A stretch of DNA of 64,000 nucleotides from Theocolax elegans (lineage: Eukaryota; Arthropoda; Insecta; Hymenoptera; Cerocephalidae), in contig CM047429.1 of NCBI GenBank assembly GCA_026168455.1, forward strand, positions 35,262,066 through 35,326,065, in the 5' to 3' direction. Positions within the stretch are counted from its first letter, which is position 1. Each line of letters starts with the position of its first letter. The notes below the pieces were generated by a model. That model made no database searches. It was given only the letters and a program-made list of their open reading frames with translations, and had not been told where the DNA came from. Both the position numbers and the translations under genes were made by a program. Shown one piece after another: positions 20,867 through 31,257 of this stretch.

Positions 20867-21423
20867 TACAACACTCTAAATCGCCTTGGAATTCACCTCT
20901 ATGGATAGTTCCTAAGAAAGCCGCTAAAGATGGCACCCGTCGATACAGATTCGTTATAGATTATCGAAAACTCAACGAAAAAACTATTGTCGATGCGTAT
21001 CCAATACCCAACATCAACAAAATTTTGGAAACAATGACATTTTCCAAGTACTACAGCGTCCTTGATTTAGCAAATGGTTTTCATCAAGTTGAAATGGAGC
21101 CAACTGACAGTCAGAAAACAGCTTTTAGTACACCATACGGACATTACGAATATGTCAGAATGCCATTTGGTTTATCGAACGCTCCTAGAACCTTCCAACG
21201 TCTCATGGATAACGTCATGATTGGACTACAAGGAATAGAAATATTTGTATACCTAGACGACATAATTATTTTTGCATCTACTTTAGAAGAACCTCAAGAA
21301 AAAGTGTTCAAAGTACTCGATAGATTATCAACCGCTGGTTTGAGACTACAAACAGACAAATGCGAATTTCTGATACCTGACGTAACGTACTCTGGACACA
21401 CAAAATTAGCGAGTATGGAGTAA
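20867..21423 (+). pseudogene. Gypsy reverse transcriptase core
   Basis: Continuation of the RT after the piggyBac insertion. Motifs in order: WNSPLWIVPKK, RYRFVIDYRKLN, YSVLDLANGFHQVEM (first catalytic Asp), TAFSTPYGHYEYVRMPFGL, and FVYLDDIIIFA (YxDD-type pair). The frame ends by a frameshift near 21,400, giving a stop at 21,421. The next segment of pol continues in another frame. Active-site residues are all present in this block. Confidence 0.88.
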
Positions 21424-22592
21424 AACCAGACCAAGGTAAAACCTTTGCCGTTAGAAACTATCCAGTACCTAAAACACTTACGAATGTACGTCAACTTCTT
21501 GGTTTCGCAAGCTACTATAGAAAGTTTATTAAGGATTTCTCACTGATTGCTAAACCACTAAACGACTTACTCATAAGGGAATTAATTTCAAATGGACTGA
21601 GGAACAACAATCAGCTTTTGACAAAATTAAACAACTACTATGCGAAGCCCCCGTTCTTAGATGCGCAGACTTAAACAAACCATTTATACTAACTACCGAT
21701 GCATCAGATACAGCTATAGGAGCCGTACTAAGCCAAGGAGAACCAGGCGAAGATCGACCTGTAGCATATATGTCACGCTCCTTAAATAAACACGAGAAAA
21801 ATTACTCTACAACGGAAAAAGAATGCTTAGCCATAATCGCCGCCGTAGAACATTTTAAACATTATTTATACGGGCGTAGATTTACAGTCTACGGAGATCA
21901 CGAACCTCTAGTTTGGATAAACTCTATCAAAGATCCTATGAGTAGATTAAATCGATGGAGAGCCAGACTCAGAGGGTACACATACGACTTTATATATAAA
22001 CCCGGGAGGCTAAATACTAATGCCGACGCCTTGTCACGTAATCCGGTTGAAACAAACGTCTTGATGACGAACGACAAAGATGATGAACAAACAAAAAACG
22101 CCGTAGCTCTACCAATAACAATGCCAAAACAAACCAAAGCTTCGCTAGCTAGACAAGCAATTACAAATCGTAATGCTATCCAAAATATTTCTGACAACAT
22201 GCAAATCCCATTTGCACCTACGACACGTGGAAGAAAAAAAGGTTCTAAAAACGCCCCGGTTCATCACCAAACAGATGTAGCACAAGGGCAAGCTGGACTT
22301 GATGCAAGTACCATTGCAAAAAGACTCAGATGCCGAAAACAAGTAGAAAGTAAAATTCAAATTGAACGAGACGAAAATACTAGTTTATCAGATCCTACTG
22401 ATACGGACGAAAGCGCAAGTGCAACGTCTACAGCAACCACACATCATCATCAGGAAACGGAAATCAGCGAACCACCGATTCCCCTAAAAGATCGATCACT
22501 ACTACCTAGCCTAATAAATACACCCGTAGACATACCATTAACAGAAGACGAAACGGAAGCCCAACAAAACTTGGACTCGCCGCATATTACAG
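21424..22592 (+). pseudogene. Gypsy RT connection, RNase H and start of linker
   Basis: After the frameshift near 21,405, the RT thumb/connection motifs (VRQLLGFASYYRKFIKDFSL) are found. Another frame change lies near 21,575. Then RNase H follows: LTTDASDTAIGAVLSQGEPG (first acidic residue), NYSTTEKECLAIIAAVEHF, VYGDHEPLVWI and NADALSRNPVE. From about 22,080 the sequence is a Lys/Thr/Asp-rich low-complexity linker with no known fold. It is cut by the minus-strand LTR element at 22,593 and resumes at 32,519. RNase H removes RNA from RNA-DNA hybrids during reverse transcription. Confidence 0.8.
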
Positions 22593-23853
22593 TGTGACGT
22601 GCCAACCTTTCTTTGGGTTTTACCGTTACTATAGATTTTGCTGCTTGTTATTAGATTAGATGTAAGTTAGGTGCGAAACCATCTTTGCATCTAAATCTTG
22701 TTGCAGACTTATTAATCCGGGTTTTATGTGTAAATTGAGACACATTATATTAGCACACATTGGCTATTATATCTGGAGTGTGTATTTGAGTATATTAATT
22801 ATATATATTTTGTATGTATTATACACATTTCTATCACCGCGTATTGGGCCATAGAAATGGTAGTGTGTGATTTAATAATACTTAATGAATAACTATAAAT
22901 TTTATATATATATATTTACAATATTTATTTATTTAATTTCATTACAAATCCTTATAATAAAAGGACTTGTACTAATAAAACTATGAAATCTAATGTAAAT
23001 GCTACGAAGGCTTATCAATCAATGAATATTGTATATAAATTTCCGTCCTTTATATACTATCTTTACCTCATTAGTACAAATCCTTTTTAAACATTTTTCG
23101 TCATATTTTACATTAATTTCGTATTTTGATTTTTTATTTTAAATCATATTTTCTTTCTTGTTTCTATATACATGTAATATTATCTAAAATTCTAATTATT
23201 TACAAGAAATAATTGCATATTTATTTTCATATCCTATGCATTTTTGTAATTACTTTTATTTTATAATTTTTTTTTATTAATTCTATAACCTCAATTATTT
23301 CTACATTTAAAAATAATCTTAAATTCATTTTTTAAACTTACAATCGTTTTTTATTCTACTTATAAATTTCACTTTGTCTTTTACACAATTACAAAATTAA
23401 ATATATTATAATTTTTATTATTTTTAAATGTACAAATATCTTCGCATACTGATTTTGCATAAACATATAATTTTTGTAATTAATTTCTGTTTTGCCGTAA
23501 AATTAAAAATTAAATTCTTTTTTATACATTTTAAATTGAATATTTGTATTTATTTTATTGTATAATAATATTCTATTTACAATTAATTATTCATTTAATT
23601 ATAAAATATTTATTTTTAATATAACTGCAATTGCATTTTTATTATTTCTAAATTTGCGCTTTAAATCGTGACACGCTATAATTCTAAGAATTTACATGTT
23701 AGTCAATTTCAGCTGACAATATTCTTGTGGATATTTACATTTATATATAGTTCATTGATCTTTCTAAGAAATCTATTTTGATGACCTATATCCTCTTATA
23801 TAAATTTACGTATTTATGAAATAATATAATTATATGTAGTTGTATACGTCACA
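22593..23853 (-). repeat. 3' LTR of nested element (1,261 bp)
   Basis: Ends TGTGACGT...ACGTCACA, identical as read to 31,258-32,518. It abuts the C-run of the reversed polypurine tract at 23,857-23,863, which identifies it as the 3' LTR of a minus-strand element. It is strongly AT-rich. Confidence 0.92.
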
Positions 23854-23856
23854 TTA

Positions 23857-23863
23857 CCCCCCC
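23857..23863 (-). promoter_or_regulatory. polypurine tract of nested element
   Basis: On the minus strand the sequence reads aaggggggg followed by taa and then the LTR start. This is the plus-strand primer site for reverse transcription. Confidence 0.85.
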
Positions 23864-24094
23864 TTAAATAATATTTAAATTTAACTAAATTTTAATATTA
23901 TTTAATATATTATAAGCATTATTATTTTATTTTATATTTTTATTACTTCACACAATTTATAAATATTATGTTGATCATTTGACAGTTATCATACAATAGA
24001 CAGCTGTCTCAATCATACATAATTTCTTATAGGTAGTTTCTATTTCTACTGAATAATAACATTTTTTTTTTCTTTGTTTTCAATTTAGTTTTAT

Positions 24095-24268
24095 TTATTT
24101 TTGTATATTTTTTTTTATAAATTCTATTTCTTTTTTCTTTTTGTTTATTTCTCTTTCTGCCTCATTTATTAATTTGTTAAATTTCTCTTGGAGTGGCGTC
24201 CATTCTCCTTTCCTCTTTTTTGCTAAAAAAATATTTTTTCTTTTATTAGATAATTTGATAGACATCAT
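24095..24268 (-). CDS. small basic ORF (57 aa) after pol, unrecognised
   Basis: Opens with MMSIKLSNKRKNIFLAKK and continues very Lys/Glu-rich (REINKKKKEIEFIKK). It lies between the 118-aa frame and the polypurine tract on the minus strand. It could be a real short accessory protein, a C-terminal exon of a spliced product with the 118-aa frame, or chance. High charge and amphipathic spacing suggest a coiled coil. No domain is recognised. Confidence 0.35.
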   Translation of the reverse strand: MMSIKLSNKRKNIFLAKKRKGEWTPLQEKFNKLINEAEREINKKKKEIEFIKKNIQK

Positions 24269-24284
24269 TTATTAGACCTCTATC

Positions 24285-24641
24285 TCAATCTATATGTATA
24301 TATATATATATACCTAAGGGTTCCGGCACATATTCCTCCACCGCTGGTTTGGTGGAACGAGTTGTTCTCACCGGAAGACGAGCTGTGATAGTTTTTAATT
24401 TAGGGTCCGTCCTGTCCTTAGGTTTCGTCTGTGTCCATTTGTTATTCTTTTGTACCTTTAAAGTTTGGGTGTATACCCCTGGACGGTAAAATGACCCCTC
24501 ATCTTCTCGGTGAAAACCTTCCTCGCTGGCCGTCTTTTTTCCTACCCAGTGTAATCGGGGTGGAAAATGAATGGCCTTTTCGCCAGTTTGTACTTGGGTA
24601 CAACATGTACCGAAATTTTGTATCTGTGTCGATTTATCCAT
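24285..24641 (-). CDS. accessory ORF (118 aa) after pol, unrecognised
   Basis: A minus-strand frame about 300 bp downstream of pol and upstream of the 57-aa frame, where other elements carry env. It opens MDKSTQIQNFGTCCTQ and is basic with Pro/Thr-rich C-terminal half (KPKDRTDPKLKTITARLPV). There is no signal peptide or membrane segment, so it is not an env. GC content is clearly above the neighbourhood, which suggests it has been under coding constraint. It ends in an IYIYI stretch coded by a TA repeat. Confidence 0.45.
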   Translation of the reverse strand: MDKSTQIQNFGTCCTQVQTGEKAIHFPPRLHWVGKKTASEEGFHREDEGSFYRPGVYTQTLKVQKNNKWTQTKPKDRTDPKLKTITARLPVRTTRSTKPAVEEYVPEPLGIYIYIHID

Positions 24642-24947
24642 GATTACTAGTTAAACTTAAGTTTTGAGTCTTATTTATACTTGTTTTGCAAAACTTTGCA
24701 CCTTTCTCTTTTGAACAATATTCTTAGAAATTATTTGTTTTGATACCCAATTTCCAGAAATCTTCGTTATTTAGTTTTGATTTAACTTATAATAATGGTT
24801 ATATATATATATTAATTTTTCTTGGAATATATATTTTAAAATCCTATATTTATATAAAAATGTTTCAAATTTAATTCTATTTTATTTATAAAAAATTTTT
24901 GTTTTCTTTTCTTTATCCACAAAAATATTGTTAACTTTACAAAAAAA

Positions 24948-26987
24948 TTAATCTCTATAATATATTTTCATATTTGATACATGAAATTTTCCTCTTTCAA
25001 TTTTTGTTATGGGATCTACTAATAAATATGTATCATATCCTAGTTTTTTCGCTATAATATACGGACCTTGCGCAACAGGCATAAATTTTGCAGTAATTTT
25101 ATTTTCATTTTCTGATATATTTAATGCTTTAATTAATACATGATCATTTATTTTGAATTCATAATGTTTTTTATTTTTATTCTTATTCTTTGCTCTATTA
25201 ATTAAAAAATTATGCATATGTTTTCTTGCATTATTTAGTTTTTCTTCATATGTTAATTCATTATTTTGTAAGTTTATATATTTATCCCATACACGAATTG
25301 GCTTCTTATTTAAAAATAATTCTATCGGTGTATAACCAGTTGTCTCATGTATTGTTTCATTTATTATTTTTTGTACATAATCTATTTCTTTTGCCCATCC
25401 AGTGTGTTTTTTCAAAATAGTACGGTAAATTCTCCCTATTTCACGATGAACCCTTTCAATAATATTACTTTGAGGATGTCTTATTGAAGAAAACATAGGT
25501 TTTATATCATTTTTTGTTAAATAATCTATCCATTTATTACTTGTAAATTGAGTACCATGATCTGATAAAATAGCCTTAGGTTTCATAAATTTTTCAATAT
25601 ATTGATCTATTTTTCTAATTACGGATAACGTATTTGCTTTTTTCAACGGATATAATGCAACATATTTACTAAATACATCTATCGTTGATAAAATATATTT
25701 TACCCCCCCTATAGAAGTAGGTAAAGGTCCGTAAAAATCAATCGATAATATCTCACCAGGATTTTCAACAAGAATTGGTTGAAATTTAGAGTGATACTTA
25801 ATCGTAGAATATTTACTTTTTTGACATATATCACACGGTTTTATGTATTCACTAACTTTTTTTCTTAATTTTGGAACATAAAAAAATTCTAAAACCATTT
25901 TATATATTTTTCTTGGTCCTACATGACCATAAAATTCATGTAATAAAATTATAAATCTTTTCATTATTTTTTCTGGAATTATAATTTTCAAATTATTTCG
26001 TGATATTTTACAAACATATTCATTTGATATAACATATTTTTTAGAATTTTTTGATTCTATTTCATTTATTATTTTATTAATATATTCATCCGATCTTTGT
26101 AATTTTTTCAAATTTTTAAAACTATCAATTAATTCTTTATCTATAGATTTTTTTATTATAGTTGCAATTATTATTTCTGTATCTTTTAAATCGTTTGATT
26201 CATTTATATTTAACCGACTTAAATAATCAGCTGCTTTATTTTTATGTCCAGGTAAATATTCTGGTATTATATTTAAATCTTGAATTGATAAATTCCATCT
26301 TCTTAAACGTGAATTTGTAAATTTACAATTTTGCAAGAATGATAAAGCTTCATGATCTGTTCTAACTATAATCTTAGACGCGCCCCTTAAATACGTATCC
26401 AATTTATGTAATGCCCAGACTATTGCTAACATTTCTTTTTCTGTTGTAAAATAATTTACTTCACTACCTTTTAATGTACGACTAATATATGTTACTATTC
26501 GTTCTTCACCTTCTTCATCTAATTGTGATAAAATTCCGGCAATCGCGTAATCACTTGCATCCGTAGTTAATATATACGGTTTTTTCGGATTTACGAAATT
26601 TAATATTATCTTATCGTCAAATAATTCTTTTATTTTATCGAAAGCTTTTTGTTGCTCTTCCTTCCAATCATATCTTATATCCTTTTTTAGTAGTTTGAGA
26701 AGTGGAATAGTTTCTTTTGAATAATTTTTTGCAAATTTTGTGTAATAATTTAGAAACCCTAAGAAACTTTGTAATTCTTTAACATTTCTTGGCTCTTTAA
26801 AATTTTTTATAGTTTTAATTTTGTCTGGATTTAATTTAATCCCTTTACTGGTTATTATATTACCTAAAAATTTAATTTCTTGTTTAACTATATTTGATTT
26901 TGCAAAATTTAATCTTAAATTACATTTTTCTAATCTATTAAAAAATATATCTAAATGTCGTAAATGATCTTCAAAATCTTTTGACAT
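24948..26987 (-). CDS. nested element pol, RT thumb to integrase
   Basis: Continuation of pol. The ATG at 26,987 is internal to the original ORF and not a true start; the MSK comes from the RT active-site region. Order: RT thumb (IKFLGNIITSKGIKLN, FLGFLNYYTKFAKN), RNase H (ILTTDASDYAIAGILSQ, FTTEKEMLAIVWALHKL, VRTDHEALSFL, KNKAADYLSRL). The integrase zinc site follows (EFYGHVGPRKIYKMV, CDICQKSK). The integrase core is intact: LSIDFYGPLP (first Asp), ILSDHGTQFTSN (second Asp) and NIIERVHREIG (catalytic Glu). The C-terminal region (DHVLIKAL, FMPVAQGPYII) closes the protein. Length and motifs are normal for Ty3/Gypsy. Confidence 0.92.
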   Translation of the reverse strand: MSKDFEDHLRHLDIFFNRLEKCNLRLNFAKSNIVKQEIKFLGNIITSKGIKLNPDKIKTIKNFKEPRNVKELQSFLGFLNYYTKFAKNYSKETIPLLKLLKKDIRYDWKEEQQKAFDKIKELFDDKIILNFVNPKKPYILTTDASDYAIAGILSQLDEEGEERIVTYISRTLKGSEVNYFTTEKEMLAIVWALHKLDTYLRGASKIIVRTDHEALSFLQNCKFTNSRLRRWNLSIQDLNIIPEYLPGHKNKAADYLSRLNINESNDLKDTEIIIATIIKKSIDKELIDSFKNLKKLQRSDEYINKIINEIESKNSKKYVISNEYVCKISRNNLKIIIPEKIMKRFIILLHEFYGHVGPRKIYKMVLEFFYVPKLRKKVSEYIKPCDICQKSKYSTIKYHSKFQPILVENPGEILSIDFYGPLPTSIGGVKYILSTIDVFSKYVALYPLKKANTLSVIRKIDQYIEKFMKPKAILSDHGTQFTSNKWIDYLTKNDIKPMFSSIRHPQSNIIERVHREIGRIYRTILKKHTGWAKEIDYVQKIINETIHETTGYTPIELFLNKKPIRVWDKYINLQNNELTYEEKLNNARKHMHNFLINRAKNKNKNKKHYEFKINDHVLIKALNISENENKITAKFMPVAQGPYIIAKKLGYDTYLLVDPITKIERGKFHVSNMKIYYRD

Positions 26988-28425
26988 TATAAATATATCA
27001 TCTACAAATGATAATATAAAATCTAAATCGTGTATAGCTATATCAAGACCTCTTAATAATGCTGCACTACTTATTTTTATACCAAATGGTACGACATTAA
27101 ATTCATAAACTTTATTATCGCAATAAAAGCAGTATATTTTTTACTTTCTTCCGTTAGCGCGATTTGCCAAAAACTATTTGATAAATCAAAATTAGACATA
27201 AAATCCCGATTTTACATTGAATAAATATCTCTTCTACTCCAGGTAGAGATTCATAATCATCTACGAGTTTATTATTTAATTTTCTTGCATCCAACATATT
27301 CTTATTGATCCGTCTTTTTTAGGTACAATTACACACGGATTTATATATGGGCTTGTAGATCGTCGAATAATACCGAAATCTAACATTTTTTCTACTTCCT
27401 TTTTCACTCTTGACGATATGCTATAGGTATAGGATATGTTTTGAATAATATGTTATTTCATACGTAATTTAATTGATACTTGAAATCTAGAAGTTTTTTA
27501 ATTTATTTTTCTGTGTATTATTTAAAATTACACTAGAATTTATTTGATCATTGATTTCCTTTTCGGATATATCATAATCATAGTCTAAATTAGACGATTT
27601 ATTGTTCCAATTGAATTCTAAATCTTTATTTTCTAGATCATCCTCAAATTCAATTGACATAGTTTCATACTCTTTTGACATTATAAATATATCATCTACA
27701 AATGATAATATAAAATCTAAATCGTGTATAGCTATATCAAGACCTCTTAATAATGCTGCACTACTTATTTTTATACCAAATGGTACGACATTAAATTCAT
27801 AAACTTTATTATCGCAAATAAAAGCAGTATATTTTTTACTTTCTTCCGTTAGCGCGATTTGCCAAAAACTATTTGATAAATCAAAATTAGACATAAAATC
27901 CCGATTTTTACATTGAATAAATATCTCTTCTACTCCAGGTAGAGATTCATAATCATCTACGAGTTTATTATTTAATTTTCTTGCATCCAAACATATTCTT
28001 ATTGATCCGTCTTTTTTAGGTACAATTACACAAGGATTTATATATGGGCTTGTAGATCGTCGAATAATACCGAAATCTAACATTTTTTCTACTTCCTTTT
28101 TCACTCTTTGACGATATGCTATAGGTATAGGATATGGTTTTGAATAATATGTTATTTCATTACGTAATTTTAATTGATACTTGAAATCTAGAAGTTGTCC
28201 TGGGGTTCTTTGGAATACGGTTTTATATTTATATATTAAGTTTTTTAATTTATTTTTCTGTGTATTATTTAAAATTACACTAGAATTTATTTGATCATTG
28301 ATTTCCTTTTCGGATATATCATAATCATAGTCTAAATTAGACGATTTATTGTTCCAATTGAATTCTAAATCTTTATTTTCTATATCATCCTCAAATTCAA
28401 TTGACATAGTTTCATACTCTTTTGA
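26985..28425 (-). repeat. tandem duplication inside pol (695 + 746 bp)
   Basis: Segment A (26,985-27,679) repeats segment B (27,680-28,425). Both begin at the sequence coding MSK of the RT and end at 'cttttga'. Copy A differs by a deletion of about 42-51 bp near 27,490 and by roughly eight single-base losses, mostly in runs of A, T or G. Copy B keeps an open frame. Copy A lies on the RT side between the active site and thumb, so the duplication separates the two pol frames. Confidence 0.9.
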
Positions 28426-28990
28426 GCTTATTTGTATTTCATTAAATTTTATATTACCGATCTTTTCCCCAACTTCGTATATAATTTCATTATTAACCGT
28501 ATCAATTAACATTTTTAAAATTTTTTGAGAATCATAACCTAATATACAAGGTCTTATTAATTTTGGTATTACTATAAATGTTAAATTTTCCATTAATCCA
28601 CCTATATTTGTTTTAAGTAAAACTTGTTGCTTAATTCGTGTTGATTTTAAACCCGTTGCACCTTTAATAATTTTTCCTGATATTGGTAATGTAGGTTTAT
28701 TCTTGAATTGATTTTTATTTTTATTATAAAATTCTTCTGATATGCAAGTTATTTCACTCCCAGTATCTATTAAGGCATTTATTTCTATTCCTTCAATTTT
28801 TATATTTATTTCAGGGCATTTCTCAATTATTTTTTCATTTTTAACATTTTCATTATTTGGTTCAATATCATAAATTAAATCTTCACGAGGATCTTGAAAT
28901 ATTGTATTTATTTCAATGTTTTTAGGTTCTTGAATTTTTTCAGTTGTATTTTGTGTTTTTTCCTTATCCGAGTTACAAAATACAACTCTT
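27487..28990 (-). CDS. nested element pol, protease and RT (5' part)
   Basis: The frame is open from about 28,990 downward, before the first Met at 28,593. It begins in the overlap with gag through a -1 frameshift. Protease: NALIDTGSEITCIS (D-T-G active site) near 28,770 and then RPCILGYD. RT: SPYINPCVIVPKKDGSIRIC, LDARKLNNK, MSNFDLSNSFWQIAL (first Asp), FNVVPFGIKISSAALLRGL and LSFVDDIFIMSK (FVDD variant of YxDD). After MSK the frame runs into the duplicated upstream copy and ends at 27,487. Without the duplication it would connect with the 24,948-26,987 segment. Confidence 0.9.
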
Positions 28991-28991
28991 T

Positions 28992-30293
28992 TTAGTTTCC
29001 CGAATCGGTTTTATGGATTTGTATGCTTGAATCATTTTTTAAACTTACGTCTAGTATATCTATATTATTATAATCATTTTCATATTTTTTCTCATATATT
29101 GGTTTAATTATTTTTTTTATTGGTTTAACCGTTTCAATAGCATTTATCTCGGTTGAGTTTCTTTTATTTTCCCAAGATCTATTTTGTTTATTATATCTTT
29201 CAAAATTTTCTTTTTGTTTATATTTTTCTTTATATTTATCATTTTCATTATATCTACTTGGTTGTTCAATTTTCTTTTGAGAATTATCATTTTTCTTTTC
29301 ACGAATTTTATCTGCGTCAAAATCCGCTAGTATTTTAAATAAATGACTTTTATTTTTTACTTGTTGTCCCAAAATTGCATATCGTATTGATTTTTCAAAA
29401 TGTTCACTAATTTTATTTACTATTTCTGTTTCAGAAAAATCCATATCTAATTCTTTTATTAAACCAAATATATAAGTAGCATATTCTACTCTTGACCATT
29501 TATTATATTCATTATATTGACCAAATTCTACCTTTCTTTTTGCCGATCTTTGTAAAGTTTGATTCCAATATCTATCTTTAAACACTTTAATAAATTGATT
29601 AAATGTTTCTATTTCTGATTCTTGTATATACCACCATTCTTTTGCTGAATCAGTTAATGATTGTGATATGCTAGCACATATTTCATTAAAATTTAAATTA
29701 TAGTTATTAACATATTTTTCTAAATCGATTAAAAAACGCATTGGTCGTTCATAAGGCTGTCCCGAAAACTTTGGTAAATCAATTTTAATTTTAGGCATTG
29801 ATTCAGTAGAATTAAATGTTTGATTATATTCAATTACTTTTTCATTTGATTCTTTAAAAGATTTTTCAAGATTTTGTATTCTCTTATCATATTCCAATTC
29901 CATTTCTTTTATTTTATTTGAAAAATAATTTTTTAATTCTAAATATAAATCATCATTTAAAACTAATACTTTTAATTCATTATTTTCTATTCTCAATTTT
30001 TTAACTTCATTATTCACCATTTTTAAATTATCAGATAACACTTCATTTTGTTCTATTAATTTTTGATTCAATAGATTAATATTTTCATTACATTCTTTTC
30101 TATAATTATCAATTACATCTATATTTTTATTTTGATTTAATTCAATTTCTGTTTGTTTTTCATCTATTAACTTTAATTCTTCTGTAACAGCCTCCTCCCA
30201 AGCATTACGTTTTTTATCGATTTCAGTTGTTTCTTCATTATTAAAAGAATTTTGCATATTTAACAAATATATACTTGATTTTCTTTTTGCCAT
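28992..30293 (-). CDS. nested element gag (433 aa)
   Basis: Capsid-type gag. The N-terminal ~150 residues are Glu/Lys/Asn-rich and predicted coiled coil (LLNQKLIEQNEVLSDNLKMV and onward). From about residue 165 comes the capsid signature: KIDLPKFSGQPYERPMRFLI, then AKEWWYIQESEIETF and FKDRYWNQTLQ. This is the usual Ty3/Gypsy retrotransposon gag pattern (PF03732-like). The C-terminus is Lys/Asn/Glu-rich with no zinc knuckle. ATG at 30,293 is the first in frame after an AT-rich leader. The protein ends in a slippery site and TAA. Confidence 0.88.
   Translation of the reverse strand: MAKRKSSIYLLNMQNSFNNEETTEIDKKRNAWEEAVTEELKLIDEKQTEIELNQNKNIDVIDNYRKECNENINLLNQKLIEQNEVLSDNLKMVNNEVKKLRIENNELKVLVLNDDLYLELKNYFSNKIKEMELEYDKRIQNLEKSFKESNEKVIEYNQTFNSTESMPKIKIDLPKFSGQPYERPMRFLIDLEKYVNNYNLNFNEICASISQSLTDSAKEWWYIQESEIETFNQFIKVFKDRYWNQTLQRSAKRKVEFGQYNEYNKWSRVEYATYIFGLIKELDMDFSETEIVNKISEHFEKSIRYAILGQQVKNKSHLFKILADFDADKIREKKNDNSQKKIEQPSRYNENDKYKEKYKQKENFERYNKQNRSWENKRNSTEINAIETVKPIKKIIKPIYEKKYENDYNNIDILDVSLKNDSSIQIHKTDSGN
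28995..29001 (-). promoter_or_regulatory. putative -1 ribosomal frameshift site GGGAAAC
   Basis: On the minus strand the heptamer GGGAAAC sits directly before the gag TAA (28,992-28,994). In gag frame it reads TCG GGA AAC TAA, which has the canonical X-XXY-YYZ spacing. The -1 frame continues into the protease. The placement fits gag-pol fusion expression. Confidence 0.75.
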
Positions 30294-30632
30294 TTTGAAA
30301 AATCTATATAATATAAATTTAATATCTATATATTAACAAACAAGTTTAAAATATTAATATTTAATAGAATTTTTATATAATATTTTTATAACTTATATAT
30401 ATACTATCCATATAATAATTACCATATGTATCACCTATATATAAGCTATTAGTGCGAGTGAGAAACATTTGACTCTCGGTATATTGACAGAGAGCGCGGT
30501 CGCATAGTCGTAATCACTATTTTTCTATAAATTCAATATCCTACGCTGCTAAACTCTTAGACAAACGCGCGAAAATTAATTATCTTAAATTTTCTTAGTT
30601 TAAGTTTTCATTTGAATTTTAATTTATTTATA

Positions 30633-31037
30633 TTATTTTATTTTTAAATTTTCGAATTTTTTAGTTAAATTATTTTTTATATAACTTTCAATTAATACAA
30701 CTCTGGTTGCTAATTGTACATGTTTTCCTTGAATGAATTGAATATTTTGTTCCGTTATTTCTCGAAAACTTGTTAATTCATGTTTTAGAAATCTATTTTG
30801 TTTTTCTAAAAGATCATTTTTATCTTTGATTGATTCTAAATGATTTTCCAAAATGTGTACCTTTTTAACTAATTTATCATAACTTCCAGCAATAAATTCT
30901 AATCCTTCTTTATATTTTAATAATAATGATTCTTGATCTTCAATTTTTTCCGCGTTTTCCAATACTAAATCATTTAATTGATATGTTAACGCGTACAAAT
31001 TATTGTCAAAAATTGATGAATCATATCGATTGATCAT
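30633..31037 (-). CDS. coiled-coil ORF upstream of gag (134 aa), unrecognised
   Basis: Lies between the 5' LTR and gag of the nested element, in the same orientation. It opens MINRYDSSIFDNNLYALTYQ and is almost entirely heptad-like (ESLLLKYKEGLEFI, HILENHLESIKDKNDLLEKQ). No membrane segment, no zinc site. It could be a separate accessory protein or an N-terminal gag exon. Ty3/Gypsy elements with a separate ORF before gag are uncommon. Confidence 0.55.
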   Translation of the reverse strand: MINRYDSSIFDNNLYALTYQLNDLVLENAEKIEDQESLLLKYKEGLEFIAGSYDKLVKKVHILENHLESIKDKNDLLEKQNRFLKHELTSFREITEQNIQFIQGKHVQLATRVVLIESYIKNNLTKKFENLKIK

Positions 31038-31236
31038 TGTAACTCTTTTAGATTTGTTTAATTATTACTATTAATATTGCTATATCCTATGATTAAATGC
31101 AAATACATAATTCTACTTCTAAATTACAGTAGAAAATTTTGTACGTGTAAAATAAAATTTATCTAAGCATGTGTACTCAATTTTTACAAAATTTTTATTT
31201 TACAATATATATTTATATGTAATTTGATTTTTATCA

Positions 31237-31254
31237 GTCCCTGTCCGAGCGCCA
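31237..31254 (-). promoter_or_regulatory. primer-binding site, tRNA-Lys-like
   Basis: On the minus strand TGGCGCTCGGACAGGGAC begins three bases after the LTR. It differs at two positions from the complement of the 3' end of tRNA-Lys(UUU), the well-known lysine PBS of retroviruses. Confidence 0.7.
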
Positions 31255-31257
31255 TTT

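Noticed and set aside
24431..24643. 70-codon plus frame opposite the 118-aa accessory ORF
   Set aside because: Antisense shadow of the minus-strand frame in the nested element.
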